Source: Cristatella mucedo (lineage: Eukaryota; Bryozoa; Phylactolaemata; Cristatellidae). Taken from it: a stretch of DNA of 64,000 nucleotides. The stretch spans positions 770,001-834,000 of the forward strand of contig WPIO01000033.1 of the NCBI GenBank assembly GCA_009760855.2. Reading direction: 5' to 3'. The notes under the pieces were generated by a model that was not told the DNA's origin, made no database searches, and saw only the letters and a program-made list of their open reading frames with translations. This document shows positions 33,464 to 60,560 of the stretch, piece by piece. A program made the position numbers and the translations under genes. How positions within the stretch are numbered: the first letter of the stretch is position 1; each line of letters opens with the position of its first letter.

Positions 33464-34095
33464 ATTGGGTGTACAGTACCCAGTAATACCTATTTTTAAT
33501 GATCCAAGCTTCTTCACCGTTTTCCAATTGGCGGGAACGTATAAGAATTTCAGGAATACCCCTGCGCAGTGCTAAAGTCTGAACTATAAATTCCTGTGCA
33601 CTATAAATTCTGGAGCCATCCGATGGGACTCGGTGTACTATTCGAGAGACCTGAGGGTATGCGTTACAGCAGCACGTGCACTTCTACCCAACTCTTCGCC
33701 GATTTCCTTCACTATAAGCAGCAAAGCTGCGTTACTTTCAGCATGCCTTACCATTTTTCAGAGACATAAAGTTGTCGTGCAGCAGCAGTAACCTCCGTTA
33801 GGTCAGCAAAATTAGTTCGACACAATGTTCGATCCAGGGCTACGACATCTACTAAATACACCGTCGAGTCGTTCTGTAGGAAACCAACCAACTTTATAAA
33901 GGGGCAATAATTACAACTGCAGCAACTGTATCGTCCCATTGGGGCTTGGATGGCGAGACATGTGATACTTCTAGCAGCAGAGTGCGTGTTATTTTTTCTT
34001 GATGTCGGTGCATTGGCAAGAAATACTGCAGGAACAGAGTGGTTCTTTAACATTTGGCTACTAGGAGTCTGTGAACCCGCTTGGGATATATATAA
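33464..34095. other. Non-genic stretch
   Basis: Nothing recognised. Confidence 0.4.
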
Positions 34096-34240
34096 ATATA
34101 TAATTCGCTTGTATAGCGCCCCGAGAGAACTTAATCTCTATTCAGGCGCTTCACATATGCCTCCGGGCTCGAGCCCACGACCTCAGCCAGACCATGGTCG
34201 GGGGCGAGCACCTTAACCGCTGGACCAAACCAGCTCGGCA
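34096..34240 (-). mobile_element. SINE-1, tRNA-derived, inverted
   Basis: Complete inverted copy and one of the cleanest: GTATAGCGCCCCGAGAGAAC, CTCCGGGCTCGAGCCCACG and GCTGGACCAAACCAGCTCGG. Confidence 0.9.
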
Positions 34241-34317
34241 ATAGTCGGGATATAGTCGGATATAGTCGTTTTGCCGTGCCCTAGGACCCATTTATCTTAG
34301 GCCTTTGTCTCTCTCGC

Positions 34318-34326
34318 TATATATAT
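34318..34326 (+). promoter_or_regulatory. Possible TATA box
   Basis: TATATATAT after CTCTCTCGC, about 70 bases before the ATG of the small frame at 34394. The spacing suits a TATA promoter with a short leader. AT microsatellites are common here, so specificity is low. Confidence 0.3.
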
Positions 34327-34393
34327 GCGTCCTATATGGATCGGCCTCAACAGTGTGATGTGATGGTCCGACCTCGTCGCCTCAGAGAGATAA

Positions 34394-34633
34394 ATGCAAC
34401 ACCGATTCTCTCGATGCAGCTGCGGGACCTGGGTTTGGTCACATTTAAATAAAGTGCTGCTCCTCGCTGGACTGGCCAGCTTGTGCAGTGTCAGCTGTCA
34501 CTTGCTGCCAGCTGCAAGGCGAGCCGCTCATCCAGACGCGTCCAGAGCGTTGATACTGCAGGGCTTAAAGAACCACTTAGAAGAGAACAAAATGAACTCG
34601 CGTGACGAATTAATTTGGTTCGCTTATTTATGA
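34394..34633 (+). CDS. Candidate small secreted peptide ORF, unknown family
   Basis: A 79-residue frame begins with ATG. After a 19-residue polar stretch it has a hydrophobic segment (KVLLLAGLASLCSVSC) like a signal peptide or membrane anchor. The tail is charged with RR and SR sites and ends ELIWFAYL. A TATA-like motif lies about 70 bases upstream and the frame is unbroken to its stop. No family is recognised, and no splice sites or homologues in the window support it. It may be a chance frame. Confidence 0.25.
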   Translation: MQHRFSRCSCGTWVWSHLNKVLLLAGLASLCSVSCHLLPAARRAAHPDASRALILQGLKNHLEENKMNSRDELIWFAYL

Positions 34634-35044
34634 AAGCTTATTGGCTCGGCCGATAGATCGTTGACAAGTGACAAACGAAGAATGAGCGGATATGAAATGT
34701 TCAGAGCCGAAAGCCCAGCGATACTCGTAAGCATAATGCCATCGATTTCTGGCTGCTCTTTAGCTTCGATCGTTGAATGAATAGATGCTCCATATCCTCA
34801 ACCACTAATTAAAAAGCTTCTGAAATGGCTGGCAGGCTGACCCGACTGAAACTGACAAGATTGGGTATACTGAACAATTTAACCAAAGGAAAAAACTTAT
34901 TTAACGTTCTCCGAAAAAAATATGTTGCATCAGATGATTCGACCCGACGATTAGCGATTAGCTCTGCTGACCCCTTCAGTTGGCGGCGAAACTGCAACTG
35001 CAGCTTCATACCTGGGTCATATGCGCCAGTGATGGAATGCCAGT

Positions 35045-35640
35045 AATCTGGGCGTGCAGAGTGACTTGTCTTGGATGACCACATTGCCTCCACTGTCAAT
35101 GTAGCCTACTTTCAGCTGAGGAACATTACCGAAACCAGGGCCTACTTATACAAGAGTAAGACAGCCAGCGAGAGTTCACCCGATCATTGCGATCGCGCGT
35201 TCAGATTATTACAGTTGCCTTTTTACTTGGGACTTCTGGCCGGTGCCCACACGTCTTTGCAACTGGTGCAAATTTTGGCACTTTTTAAGTCTGGCATCAA
35301 CGCGTAGCCGCCGCATCACGGCTCTTCAGTCCCAGTCTCTCTCTGGCTCCTTATCAATCACCGAATAAACTTCAAGACCCTTTCTTTGGCGCACAGGTCA
35401 CTCACTACCTTGGAGTGTACCTATCCGAGCTCACTTTTTCGTCAGTTCGCTCTCGTAACACCCACTCCACGGCTTCTATAAGACTCGCCGTCACTCGCAC
35501 TAGACTGCAGTTTTTTGGCGAACGGGCTTTCAGGTTGTAGGTACCATCAGTCTGTAATTCACTTCAGGTTTCTGTCACAATTGAAATGATATCATTGAAG
35601 TTTCAGCTAAATACGCACCCGGTCCTGCCCGCTTTCCCTT
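35045..35640 (+). mobile_element. L2-type LINE fragment, degenerate
   Basis: Frames give LGVQSDLSW, DDHIASTVNVAYFQLRNI and LLAGAHTSLQLVQIL, the conserved order seen in the 57.6-kb copy. Downstream text resembles the FRSL...YLSEL...FSAG post-RT region with stops and shifts. Confidence 0.65.
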
Positions 35641-38075
35641 CCCCGCTGCGACCCCCGCTGTGTGTCTTTTTCTACGTGCTTTGCGTACACAACCTGTGCA
35701 CGATTCGGGGATTGTTATCAAGCACATGCCCTCATAAGCGGTGGCCTTGAGTGCCTTCTTCTCGTCTGCCTCTCCTCGCCGGCCTAAGCACGATACTTAT
35801 ATACGCCAGCATGCTTGTCTAAGCACAATATCGGCCATGTCATTCACTCTTGGTCATGGATTCTTTTTCGGGTAACTGTAAAGTGCATGGTTACAGACTT
35901 TGTTCACTTTTAGTGCCATTCAAACGACCTATTATTTTATTTTTATCGTTATTATTAACTTACGAATGGTTTCACAGCATAGTTGATGAACTAAGCATTC
36001 TCTGACAGAGGATCAGAAATCCTTTGCAGAAAATGTATTGCAGAGAAACGTCACTTTTTTAAGGTCAGCCTATTTTGGGCTACACCTAAAATGACAATTC
36101 CTTGCTCTGGGAAGCCACCTGGGGACAAATGCTGAACCTCCCCATACAAACTGCATGTTTTCAAAATTCTACCAGGAATGCATATTTTTTTAGTACCCCA
36201 TAGTAAAGCATCAAATTGATAACTGCAAGATTCATTTATTCTCAAACCATCCATCCGTCTTCCTGCCAGTGATTTAGATAAAATTCAAAAGATGCGCACA
36301 GCATCCGTCGTTGGGCTTCTACGATAGCCGATAATGGAGAAAAACTGCAACTAGTCAGTAGTCATTGCTTTATTGAGAACTTGCATGGTGCTAGCTCACG
36401 TCTCGTCGATTTCTGAGCTGCTAGTCTTTTGTGCGACATATCAAAGAGAAAAGCGCTGCAAACGGCCTTAATAAGTTCAATCCCTGGTATAGATTCCACG
36501 AACTGTCTACCACGGTGGCTTGCTGCGAGTCTAACAAGCTCCTCGGTCCAGCCTAGGTTGCATCAGTCCCTTCCAAGTCTTTTCAAAGGCTGGATAGCGT
36601 TAGATATACTATTCAGGTATTTGCAGTTGGTGCAACCGTAAAATTGACTGTCACCGATTAGAGAGTAGAGATACCTTAACAATTCCCTCATGCTTATTGC
36701 TCCCCTCGTCTGGATATCGAGCACTTGCTGCTGTCCTCGTTAGTATTTCATTGTGTACACCTGCTATTCTTGCCTCTCTATGGTTATAATGTCTGGGTCT
36801 GTAAAGGATCCATCCATTTTTTTAGTAAAATGCTATGAGTTTGAGACCTACGAAAGTAAACCATCACGCTTCGCGCCTGAGAATCTAAATGAGCATTAAA
36901 ATACGGGCTAAAATTGCTTGAAATATGTGCTCCTTAAGTTATAATTTAGAAACACGTGTCTCTCGGCAGTTGCAGGCCGTTCAGGAGGAGGTTGAAGTGA
37001 AAACTCATTAGAAAAATAATTGTTCTTTTCGACTTTGCTATTTTCTAATATTGAGACAAAAGCCGTGAGCTTATCGGGACTCTGTCAAGACTTAGCAGAA
37101 GAGCTTTGTAATACGCGGGTTGGAGCTAGGTATGCTATACTCTATAAGCATGGCAGACCGGAATGATATTGCATTTTTGCAGTTGATCAGCTAATAAACG
37201 ATCATTTTTAACTAGGTTCAAATGCAAATGTGAATCTTTAATTTGAAGCTTCAGATCAGGAATCAAAGGTAACGATAATCATTAATTTTCTGAGGGTTCT
37301 GGTTTTCTGATTAGTTAAAGACAAGCATAATTCCGGTTGAACAGTAATCTAGTCAGACATTAAGCTCGACTGCATTTTTTAACTAAGCTCCGTAAAATTA
37401 ATTGGTAATCCTCAACGACAGAACAAGATAAATAAAGCTCACCTTTGACTAAGGGACAAAATGTTTTTCGCATCCTTCACCCTATAGTCTCCCTACGAAT
37501 ACTGGTTAGGCACTTCGGGCCGCCCAATTGTGATAGGCGAGAATTGACCAATAAATAAATCGTGCGGCGTAGTTTGAATGAATCCGGGACCTCAGGATCC
37601 AGTATTAGTAAAGCTCATGTAACTGAAATAGTGAGCCGAAACCAGTTTTCTTAAAACCATTTTTACGTCGCTATTCTTTGGGGTTAACAACAACACGGAA
37701 ATCGATTAGTAATCAGTTAAACGATGCGGCTCGGTAAGCTCAAGCAACTAATTTGCATCGATGGTTTTTTTATATAAAAAAAATGATTGAATAATATATG
37801 TTAAGGCACGGGGAGCTCGGTTTTGAGCCATTTAATATACATTTTTATGAATTAATTCGCCATAAAATACTTTCTACCAATCTCAGTCAAGACAATGGCA
37901 TCGCTGTGTTCCTCCAGGCTCATCATCTTGCCCCTAGTGCCGTAAAAGACTCCAATGCATCCATATCAATTGTCTTTCAGAAGAGTATCGTAATAGTGCG
38001 TCGTTCAAGCAAAATAATATTCAGAAAGCGTAGCCACTGTCACAACGTTGTTGAATTTATCTATACATATCCTGT
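35641..38075. other. AT-rich non-genic stretch
   Basis: No exon, SINE or LINE was clearly recognised. It could contain old, unrecognisable elements. Confidence 0.45.
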
Positions 38076-38410
38076 ATGGACAATAAATTAGCTGTTCCAT
38101 TCGTCCGCTTAATGACCGTTAGCGACAGAAGCTCTTGCACTGCAGGTCCTAGACTGTGGAACTCGCTTCCACGGTTGTTACGCAACCACAACTACTCTCC
38201 CGCAGCCGACTATGGCTCATCCTTTTCAGCAGTCCTGAGCTGTTACTTCCATGCTACTCACTACCTCAACTGCTCTCCTGACTCTGCTGTGCTTCTCACT
38301 TTCTCTTTGTTGCGTGAGATGAAGTCTGTTGGCTACCGAATTCGTTACGAAAGCCACTTTGGCTCTGAGTGGGCTAAAAGAAACTCTCCTGCGTAACACC
38401 CAGATAGTCT
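38076..38410 (+). mobile_element. Second L2-like LINE family, 3' fragment
   Basis: An unbroken 106-residue frame begins MDNKLAVPFVRLMTVSDRSS and includes AGPRLWNSLPRLLRNHN and FSAVLSCYF. It is the end of the LINE protein after the reverse transcriptase. It then runs into ACTCTCCTGCGTAACACCCA at the 3' end. An inverted copy lies at 39835. Confidence 0.82.
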
Positions 38411-38509
38411 TTTTGGCTTTGTGGAGCTACAGACTGAGATAAATTACATTAAATATATGTATATTTATGTACGGTATATATAGATTACCAATGAATACTT
38501 ATAATAAGT

Positions 38510-38640
38510 ATAACAGTAATAATACATTTGTATAGCACTATGAGAGAATTTAGTCTCTCTCTAGGCGCTTTGCATTTGCTGCAAAGGAAGCATGATAGAG
38601 TCAGCACAGGGTCAGCATGCAAATGTGGTTACTGGCAGCA
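38510..38640 (-). mobile_element. L2-type LINE 3' end, inverted
   Basis: AATAATACATTTGTATAGCAC, inverted loop, TTTGCATTTGCTGCAAAGG, then the further L2 3'-UTR words GTCAGCATGCAAATGTGG. It is longer than most inverted tails here. Confidence 0.8.
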
Positions 38641-39501
38641 TGCACAATATCGGTTGGCCTAAAACGCAATTACATTTTAAGGTTGGCAAATTAAACATGA
38701 AATAAGCTCGTAAAACCTATAAATGACCATGTGAAACAGTTCTAGTGGGAGATTATCTTCAATGAATCGCACAAAACATGAGTATTCAATTAAAAAACTG
38801 GTTAAAACTATTAGGCTTTATAAACTCAGCTATACAATTTCAAAGTATATTTAAAAGCCGGCACAAATTATAATGGGATCTGAGTTATGCTGTTTATCTA
38901 TTTTCTAATAAAATACTCAAATTATAAATATATATTTAAATCAGCATTATTTCAATTATTTTTGCACGCATTTGTCAGCGCACTTTCGATCTGCACACTT
39001 ACATCGTTGCTCACTTTTTCGACGCGCTTTTGTCCCGCACGCTTTTGTCGGGTTACCTGCGGGTAGATTGCTAACAATGTATGGCAGTATTTCCGAAAGC
39101 CGAGATACAGTGCCAATAAATTGCATCTCAATTTATTTCGACTGATTATATCGGAGCACTTTGTGTCGTGCATTTTGTATTGACCCCAAATATTGTTCAT
39201 CATAATTTTGATAGATAATAATAATAATTAGCCTTTTATGCAGATGTGTTTTTTAGCTGATTCCTAAGTTATTTACGGTCGGTAAAGATGGTGACTGGAG
39301 CCTGGAGTGAGTTCTAGACTTTCTTAGATGGTGCCTACAAAACTGACGGCATTGCCACCCAAAGATTTCATTTCTAATTCGAGGAACGGCGAGACGACAT
39401 GAAGCCGAGAAGCGGGTGCTGCGAGAGCGAACGTGAACAGCAAAAAGATCGCCGGATAAAAGTATGCTGCTGCAAGCGAGTGAAGCAGCATGTAAGCGAT
39501 A
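38641..39501. other. AT-rich non-genic stretch
   Basis: Nothing recognised. Confidence 0.4.
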
Positions 39502-39671
39502 AAAATACTAGCCGATTTAACCACCTCTTCTGTATAGTGGCGGCAGAAGAGCCTTTACGGCTATCACCACCGCTTGCAGCGACAATAAAGGATCACCCAC
39601 CGCAGGAATCGAACCCACAACCTCGGGACCGGGGTCATGAAAGGCAGCCACCTTACCTAGCGTGCCATATA
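39502..39671 (-). mobile_element. SINE-2, tRNA-derived, inverted
   Basis: Complete inverted copy: GCAGAAGAGCCTTTACGGC, CCACCGCAGGAATCGAACCC (inverted B-box) and CACCTTACCTAGCGTGCC. Confidence 0.88.
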
Positions 39672-39834
39672 GAGGATTATGTAAGTGAAGGCTTAATGTC
39701 TTGTTGCGCTTCCACGATTAGCACGAATAGGCGTGCTGAATTATAATCAGATATTACTGACAAACGCATTTAATGTCTTTATGTAATGTAATGTATCTCC
39801 GTCAGTAACTCCACAAAGTCATAAAGACCATGTG

Positions 39835-40140
39835 GGTGTTACGCAGGAGAGTTTTGTATAGCGCACTCACAGCCTAAGCGGCTTTCGGTACGCATTCGGT
39901 ACCCAACAGACTTCGTCTCACGCAACAAAGAGAAAGTGAGAAGTATAGCAGAGTCAGGAGAGCAGTTGAGGTAGTGAGTAGAATGGAAGTAGCAGTTCAG
40001 GACCGCTGAAAAAGATGTGCCATAGTCGGCAGTTGGAGAGTAGTTGTCGTTGCGTAAGAGTTGTGGAAGCGAGTTCCACAGCCTAGGACCTGCAGAGCTA
40101 AAGCTTCTGTCGCCAACTGTCTTTAAGCGGAGGAATGGCG
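39835..40140 (-). mobile_element. Second L2-like LINE family, 3' fragment, inverted
   Basis: Reverse complement of the 38076-38410 element. The minus strand reads the same MDNK-less RLWNSLP...FSAVLSCYF block and ends GTGCGCTATACAAAACTCTC, CTGCGTAACACCCAC. The GCGCTATACAAA end is L2-like. Confidence 0.82.
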
Positions 40141-42360
40141 AAAACTGTATAGTGATTAGGCAGATTATTTTAAAAACAATTGGAGGCCAATGATTATTCC
40201 AAAACTATTTCGCACTGTCTGAGAATTTATTTAAAGAATTTTGAAAACTTCTACCACGAAGGGATATAGAGAAGTAAATAAAATGTCCCTGTTGTCCCAA
40301 AGGTAAAGATACTAAGGAAATTTGGTAAAACCGCCTTGGAGACCGATCAGGAACGCCGCCACTTAGAAGTCTTTGAAGATTTACCGCCAAACTCATCCTA
40401 TCTTAAGGCTTCCAGCAAGATCTCGAGGCTCCCGTGTGATCCTCAGCATTGAGGTGTAGCGAGCGGGAGAGAAGCGCATCCTATCAAGCAGCAGCGCGGC
40501 TTCGAGGCTCCCGTGTGAGCAGTCAATGAAGAGGCGCCACTCATTCTGGTTAATTCCTTCAGCTCAGCTCCTGCTCTGAAATTGTCTTCCGGTCTTCCTC
40601 GTCTTCTGAGTTGCTGCTCTCATCTGAAGTCTCTCTTCGCAGTAGTGGATAGGGGTGGATAGGGGGGCTCAGAGCGGTACGGCACCGTGGAGGTGATGAA
40701 TTGAGCCAGGTGCCAGGGTATGTGCCAGCACGAGCATTTTTTTACTACTATGCTTGGACGAGCCCGTAGGGCAGAACCAGAATTTTCTTGAGCTGTCAGC
40801 CAAAGCTGCCGCCAAAGTGTGTCGATGTTAAACTTTGTGGCTCTTCTTACCCCCCACTCGTGCACCAGCTTACAAAAGAAAAAAGTTATATTGCAGTAAT
40901 GATGAATGAAATAAATCACTCATGATTAATTTATTTCAGCCGTAACTAAAAGTCATTTCAAATAAAAAATGTGAAACGAGTTTACAGGTGACTTTTCAGA
41001 GATTTGTTTTATGGCAGTTCTCGCAGGTCAAATGGGTGCCCAGCAATGGTCCTGATCCCCACCAGGCTTGATGGAACATGCCATGCATGCATGCATCACA
41101 CATCTTAGAAGATACTTCCACGCAGTAAATTTTCCCTCTAGCATCGATAAGCTTGCCAGAGACATAAAAAATGCGTCTTCCAGATGGCTGTAGCTTCTCG
41201 ATACCTACCAGGAGGATGCTGATAATGCCGATTTCCACTTAGGAAGCTAGAACTAAACTGAAACGGTGATCTTAAGGCTCTCACATTTCTAGTAATATGC
41301 GTATTACTGGAAAGTATTAACAATTAAGGGAATACTATTTTGTGATATTTTTTATTCATACATGCATACAGCAACTATTAAATGTGATGACTTGGAAACA
41401 TTATCTAGAAATTAACACTGATGGTAGTGTATTTAATGCCCAACCTTTTTTCAAGTTTTTAATGTCAACCTTATTGAGTGTGAAAACATTGTGATTTAAG
41501 GGTGCGATCACGTATAAATAGTACACTTTAGTCAGACATTTGAGTTTATGTTACTTTACACTATACTTTACTTTTAGCCATAGCTGTATTTTGTGTCTGC
41601 AATATACTAGCAAATAAGAATATGTAAAAGTTTATCGCCGTCCTCACAATGCAAAGTTTTTATTGAATGATGGCTATTTCCCACACTTTTTAGTCACAAA
41701 CGTTGGTAAATAGCACTTCTAAACAGGAAAAAACTATCAAAAGTGAGTTAGTGTTACCTGCTTAGACAAATTGCCGAATAGTTCTTGTTAACGTGTTGCG
41801 ATTGCATAGGCATGTATATCCGGGTAGAGCCTCTCATAATGCATAGATACTGCAATAGCAGACTCGGTATTGCAGAATAATTCAAGAAAATCTTTAATCT
41901 TTTCGTGAACCTCTGGCCTTTTAGCTGGTGTTAGGTTATCTAATTGCTGTCAAGGTCAATTTGACGAACCAGGTTAGAAATGGCTAAACGCTGCAAGGGC
42001 AAACTTATTAAATTGCACACTAAACTTTAGTGAAAATAATTTGTTATCTTTAACCTAGTCCCATAAATGAAGAGAGCTAAGGGGTCTTAGCCATTCTGGA
42101 AACTGAAAGTGGCGTCCGGTCCGACTCTTGACCTTGAGCTCCCGCGGAGCCTGCAACTTGGCTTACAGGGGGCGGGGCTACGGAAATTAAAGTTGGCTTA
42201 GGAGGTATGCAACGTAACTGCTTCAGTTTCGGCCTCCGCAGGCTCTGCGGTTTCCAGGCTAATGACAGTGCTGCGACCTGCTATGGAATGAATTGCTGGA
42301 AAATTGACCGTCAGAAAATAGCTCAGAAGGTGATAGGGGAGCTACGTATTTCCGACCTAC
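40141..42360. other. Non-genic stretch
   Basis: AT-rich. A minus-strand frame at 40996-41238 ends in two CxxC pairs but has no supporting context. No gene is called. Confidence 0.4.
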
Positions 42361-42436
42361 AGTTACCAAGCGTAGTTACAGTTATAATGCAGTTACCAAG
42401 TGTAGTTACACTTATTCACAGTTACCAAGCGTAGTA
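42361..42436 (+). repeat. Three ~30-bp tandem units
   Basis: AGTTACCAAGYGTAGT recurs at 42361, 42391 and 42420 with AT-rich spacers. Confidence 0.8.
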
Positions 42437-42439
42437 CAT

Positions 42440-42875
42440 CACCAGAGGGAGGATGGAACTCTTGCCGCTAGCTCAGCACTGCCTTATCATCTCTCTCACT
42501 TGCTCACCCAGAAATTGCACGAAGGAACAACAACTAATCTTAAGCCGCAGAACGTTCGGGATGACCACCATTACAGCATAATATACGGCTTAGTACGTAT
42601 GCAGTACGCAGTCTCACGCTGACGCCACACAAACCACCGTACTGACACAGTTCAATCACGATGCATTATGTGCTTCGCAGCTTTTTATTCAGAATGTTTC
42701 CGGAGATTAGCTTGACACTTCTACAAGCATATGCAGCTTTACACTTTACATGCGGCCAAGCAACGAAGCTGAATATGACGCAGAATGAGCGATTGCCATC
42801 GAAGGTCACTCAGACTCTCGATTGAATTTGACAAATCCTGCTGCACGTCTGCAGCTCTTGCCGCTGTAACAGTCC
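42440..42875 (+). repeat. Diverged ~430-bp repeat, copy 1
   Basis: It shares ordered words with 45080-45485: CTTGCCGCTAGCT, AAGGAACAACA, CAGCATAATA, CTTCTACAAGC, ATGCAGCTT and AGCTCTTGCCGCTG. The two copies flank the last coding exon of the CFAP99-like gene in direct orientation. Confidence 0.65.
42684..42689 (-). terminator. Putative polyadenylation signal for the CFAP99-like gene
   Basis: AATAAA on the minus strand about 295 bases past the stop codon. It lies inside the diverged repeat copy 1. Confidence 0.35.
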
Positions 42876-42882
42876 ACGTTCG

Positions 42883-42900
42883 TCACAGGCCAGCCGCAAA
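42883..42900. other. Start of 3' flank of the CFAP99-like gene
   Basis: Between the stop codon and the repeat copy ending at about 42875 there are only some 100 bases of unique sequence, so most of the presumed 3' untranslated region is repeat-derived. Confidence 0.3.
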
Positions 42901-42983
42901 CGCAGCAAGAACCATCACTCCTTGCGGGCTCCCTGCAGGTACGTATACTGAGTCGTCGTTATCGCAGCTGCCGACGCGAACTC

Positions 42984-58898
<15,915 letters not shown>

Positions 58899-59670
58899 GC
58901 CTTGGACTATAAAATTGCACGAAACGTTTACAGCCCAGGAAGCTAAGAACATACCCATTTATTTGCAACTGCGACCAAATGCAAATAAGTTATTAAGCTA
59001 GTACGCGTGCTTATCGAAGAATTGGCTAGAGACGTTAAGCAATTATTAAATGATAATGTAAAAGTTTTTCGACGAGCTTACGAATTTTAAATACTTACGT
59101 ACCAATTCAGTCAACTCGTATGCGATGTAGGCCCGGAGCTATTGAGCAGCTCAGGTATCTATGGGCGCTCTACGAACACTTTGGTCACTAGTGATTTTAA
59201 TTAATTATACTCTAGCTCCGTGACAGATATACGGGCTAGCCTTCAAATGTCAAACAATTTAATTATACACGGTCGTTGGATTAACACTATGTTTTCGTAA
59301 TGGAATTCGTGGGTTTTCAGAAGCCGAAGTCAACTCATCCAAAGTAGAACATGCGAAATTTCACACAGATTAAGGTTGAAGCGTGAGGTCACGATTGGGG
59401 GGGGGGTCAAACATACATTGCAAACACAACGTGGAATACAGTTTCTCCTGCAAAGCTTTTCCAGCTTATAAGACAAGGGTTGGGTCTGATATTTTCACCT
59501 GCGACATGGTCATTGCGGGTAAGTAGTACCATCATTTAGACAATGGAATAACCATCTCATCGCCGGTTCAATACATCGTCGATAATACCGTGTTACTACA
59601 TGAGGCTACATTGTTACACCAATAGACGATTCAAGCAGGTTACTAGTTATGGGCAAACCTGGTGTTAAAA
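58899..59670. other. Upstream flank of the CFAP99-like gene
   Basis: AT-rich with a G run at 59398-59406. No upstream exon or promoter was recognised with confidence. Confidence 0.4.
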
Positions 59671-59808
59671 ATATAATTCATTTATATAGCGCCCCAAGAG
59701 AACTTTATCTCTATTCAGGCGCTTCTCATATGCCTCGGGGCTCGAGCCCACGACCTCAGTCAGACCTTGGTCGGGGCGAGCCCCTTAACCGCTAGACCAA
59801 ACCAGCTT
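59671..59808 (-). mobile_element. SINE-1, tRNA-derived, inverted
   Basis: Complete inverted copy close to consensus: ATATAGCGCCCCAAGAGAAC, CTCGGGGCTCGAGCCCACG and GCTAGACCAAACCAGCTT. Confidence 0.9.
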
Positions 59809-59839
59809 CAAGGGAAAAAGCAAGTACTCAATATATGCT

Positions 59840-60560
59840 CGACCAGCCTATCTCGTTTAGCGTCTGTACGCAGCCTGGGCGTCCTGTTCAAATGTGACCT
59901 TTCACTCTACGACCACATCAGCTCCACAGTCAAGTCTACCTACTTTCAGGTACACATCATTAAAAAATTCCGGTTTTCTTGCATAGGGATACGACAGCTA
60001 AGATGGTTCATGCATTTGTGATGTCTCGTCTGAAATTCCGTCACTCACTACCCACATGTCTTCCTGCCTGTGCGATATGACGCTTTCAGGTCGCTCTGCA
60101 GCTATGCCTGGCTGTCGTGAACGTCAAAAGTGCCAAAAGTTACAACACTTCCCACCAACCTGCACTTTCTGCTCCTCAAAAATGGTAATGATTTAAGATT
60201 TTGCCACTCACTCCTTGTTCAGCATCGTACCAAACACTCTTCTGAGTCAAGTCACTTAGCTTTGCATCATTTTCAAATCCTTTGGCGACCGTAATACAGT
60301 TAGTACGGTACCAAAGCCTGGACGTCACTCCCGACTGAAATCGTGAAATCGTCTGACTTGATGATATTAAAAAAGAAGCTAAACCTCCAACTGTTCCTCT
60401 CAGAATGTACTTGACTCCACATGAATTGCACTCTGTGGGCATGTGCGTGCTGACGCTATCGATGAAATCATTGATCAATTGAAATTTCTCATTTATAGTG
60501 TACGCAAAGTGCCTAGAAAGAGATATGTGTCTCTTAGTACTCCATACAAGCGTCTTAGCA
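59840..60560 (+). mobile_element. L2-type LINE fragment, degenerate
   Basis: It begins LASVRSLGVLFKCDLSLYDH and ISSTVKSTYFQ, immediately downstream of the SINE-1. It then decays with stops, retaining TTGATGATATTAAAAAAGAA and a mutated stem-loop at about 60510-60545. Confidence 0.75.

Noticed and set aside
40996-41238. Minus-strand frame ending in two CxxC pairs as a zinc-binding exon
   Set aside because: No acceptor, no neighbouring exon in phase and no family recognised. It could be a transposon remnant.
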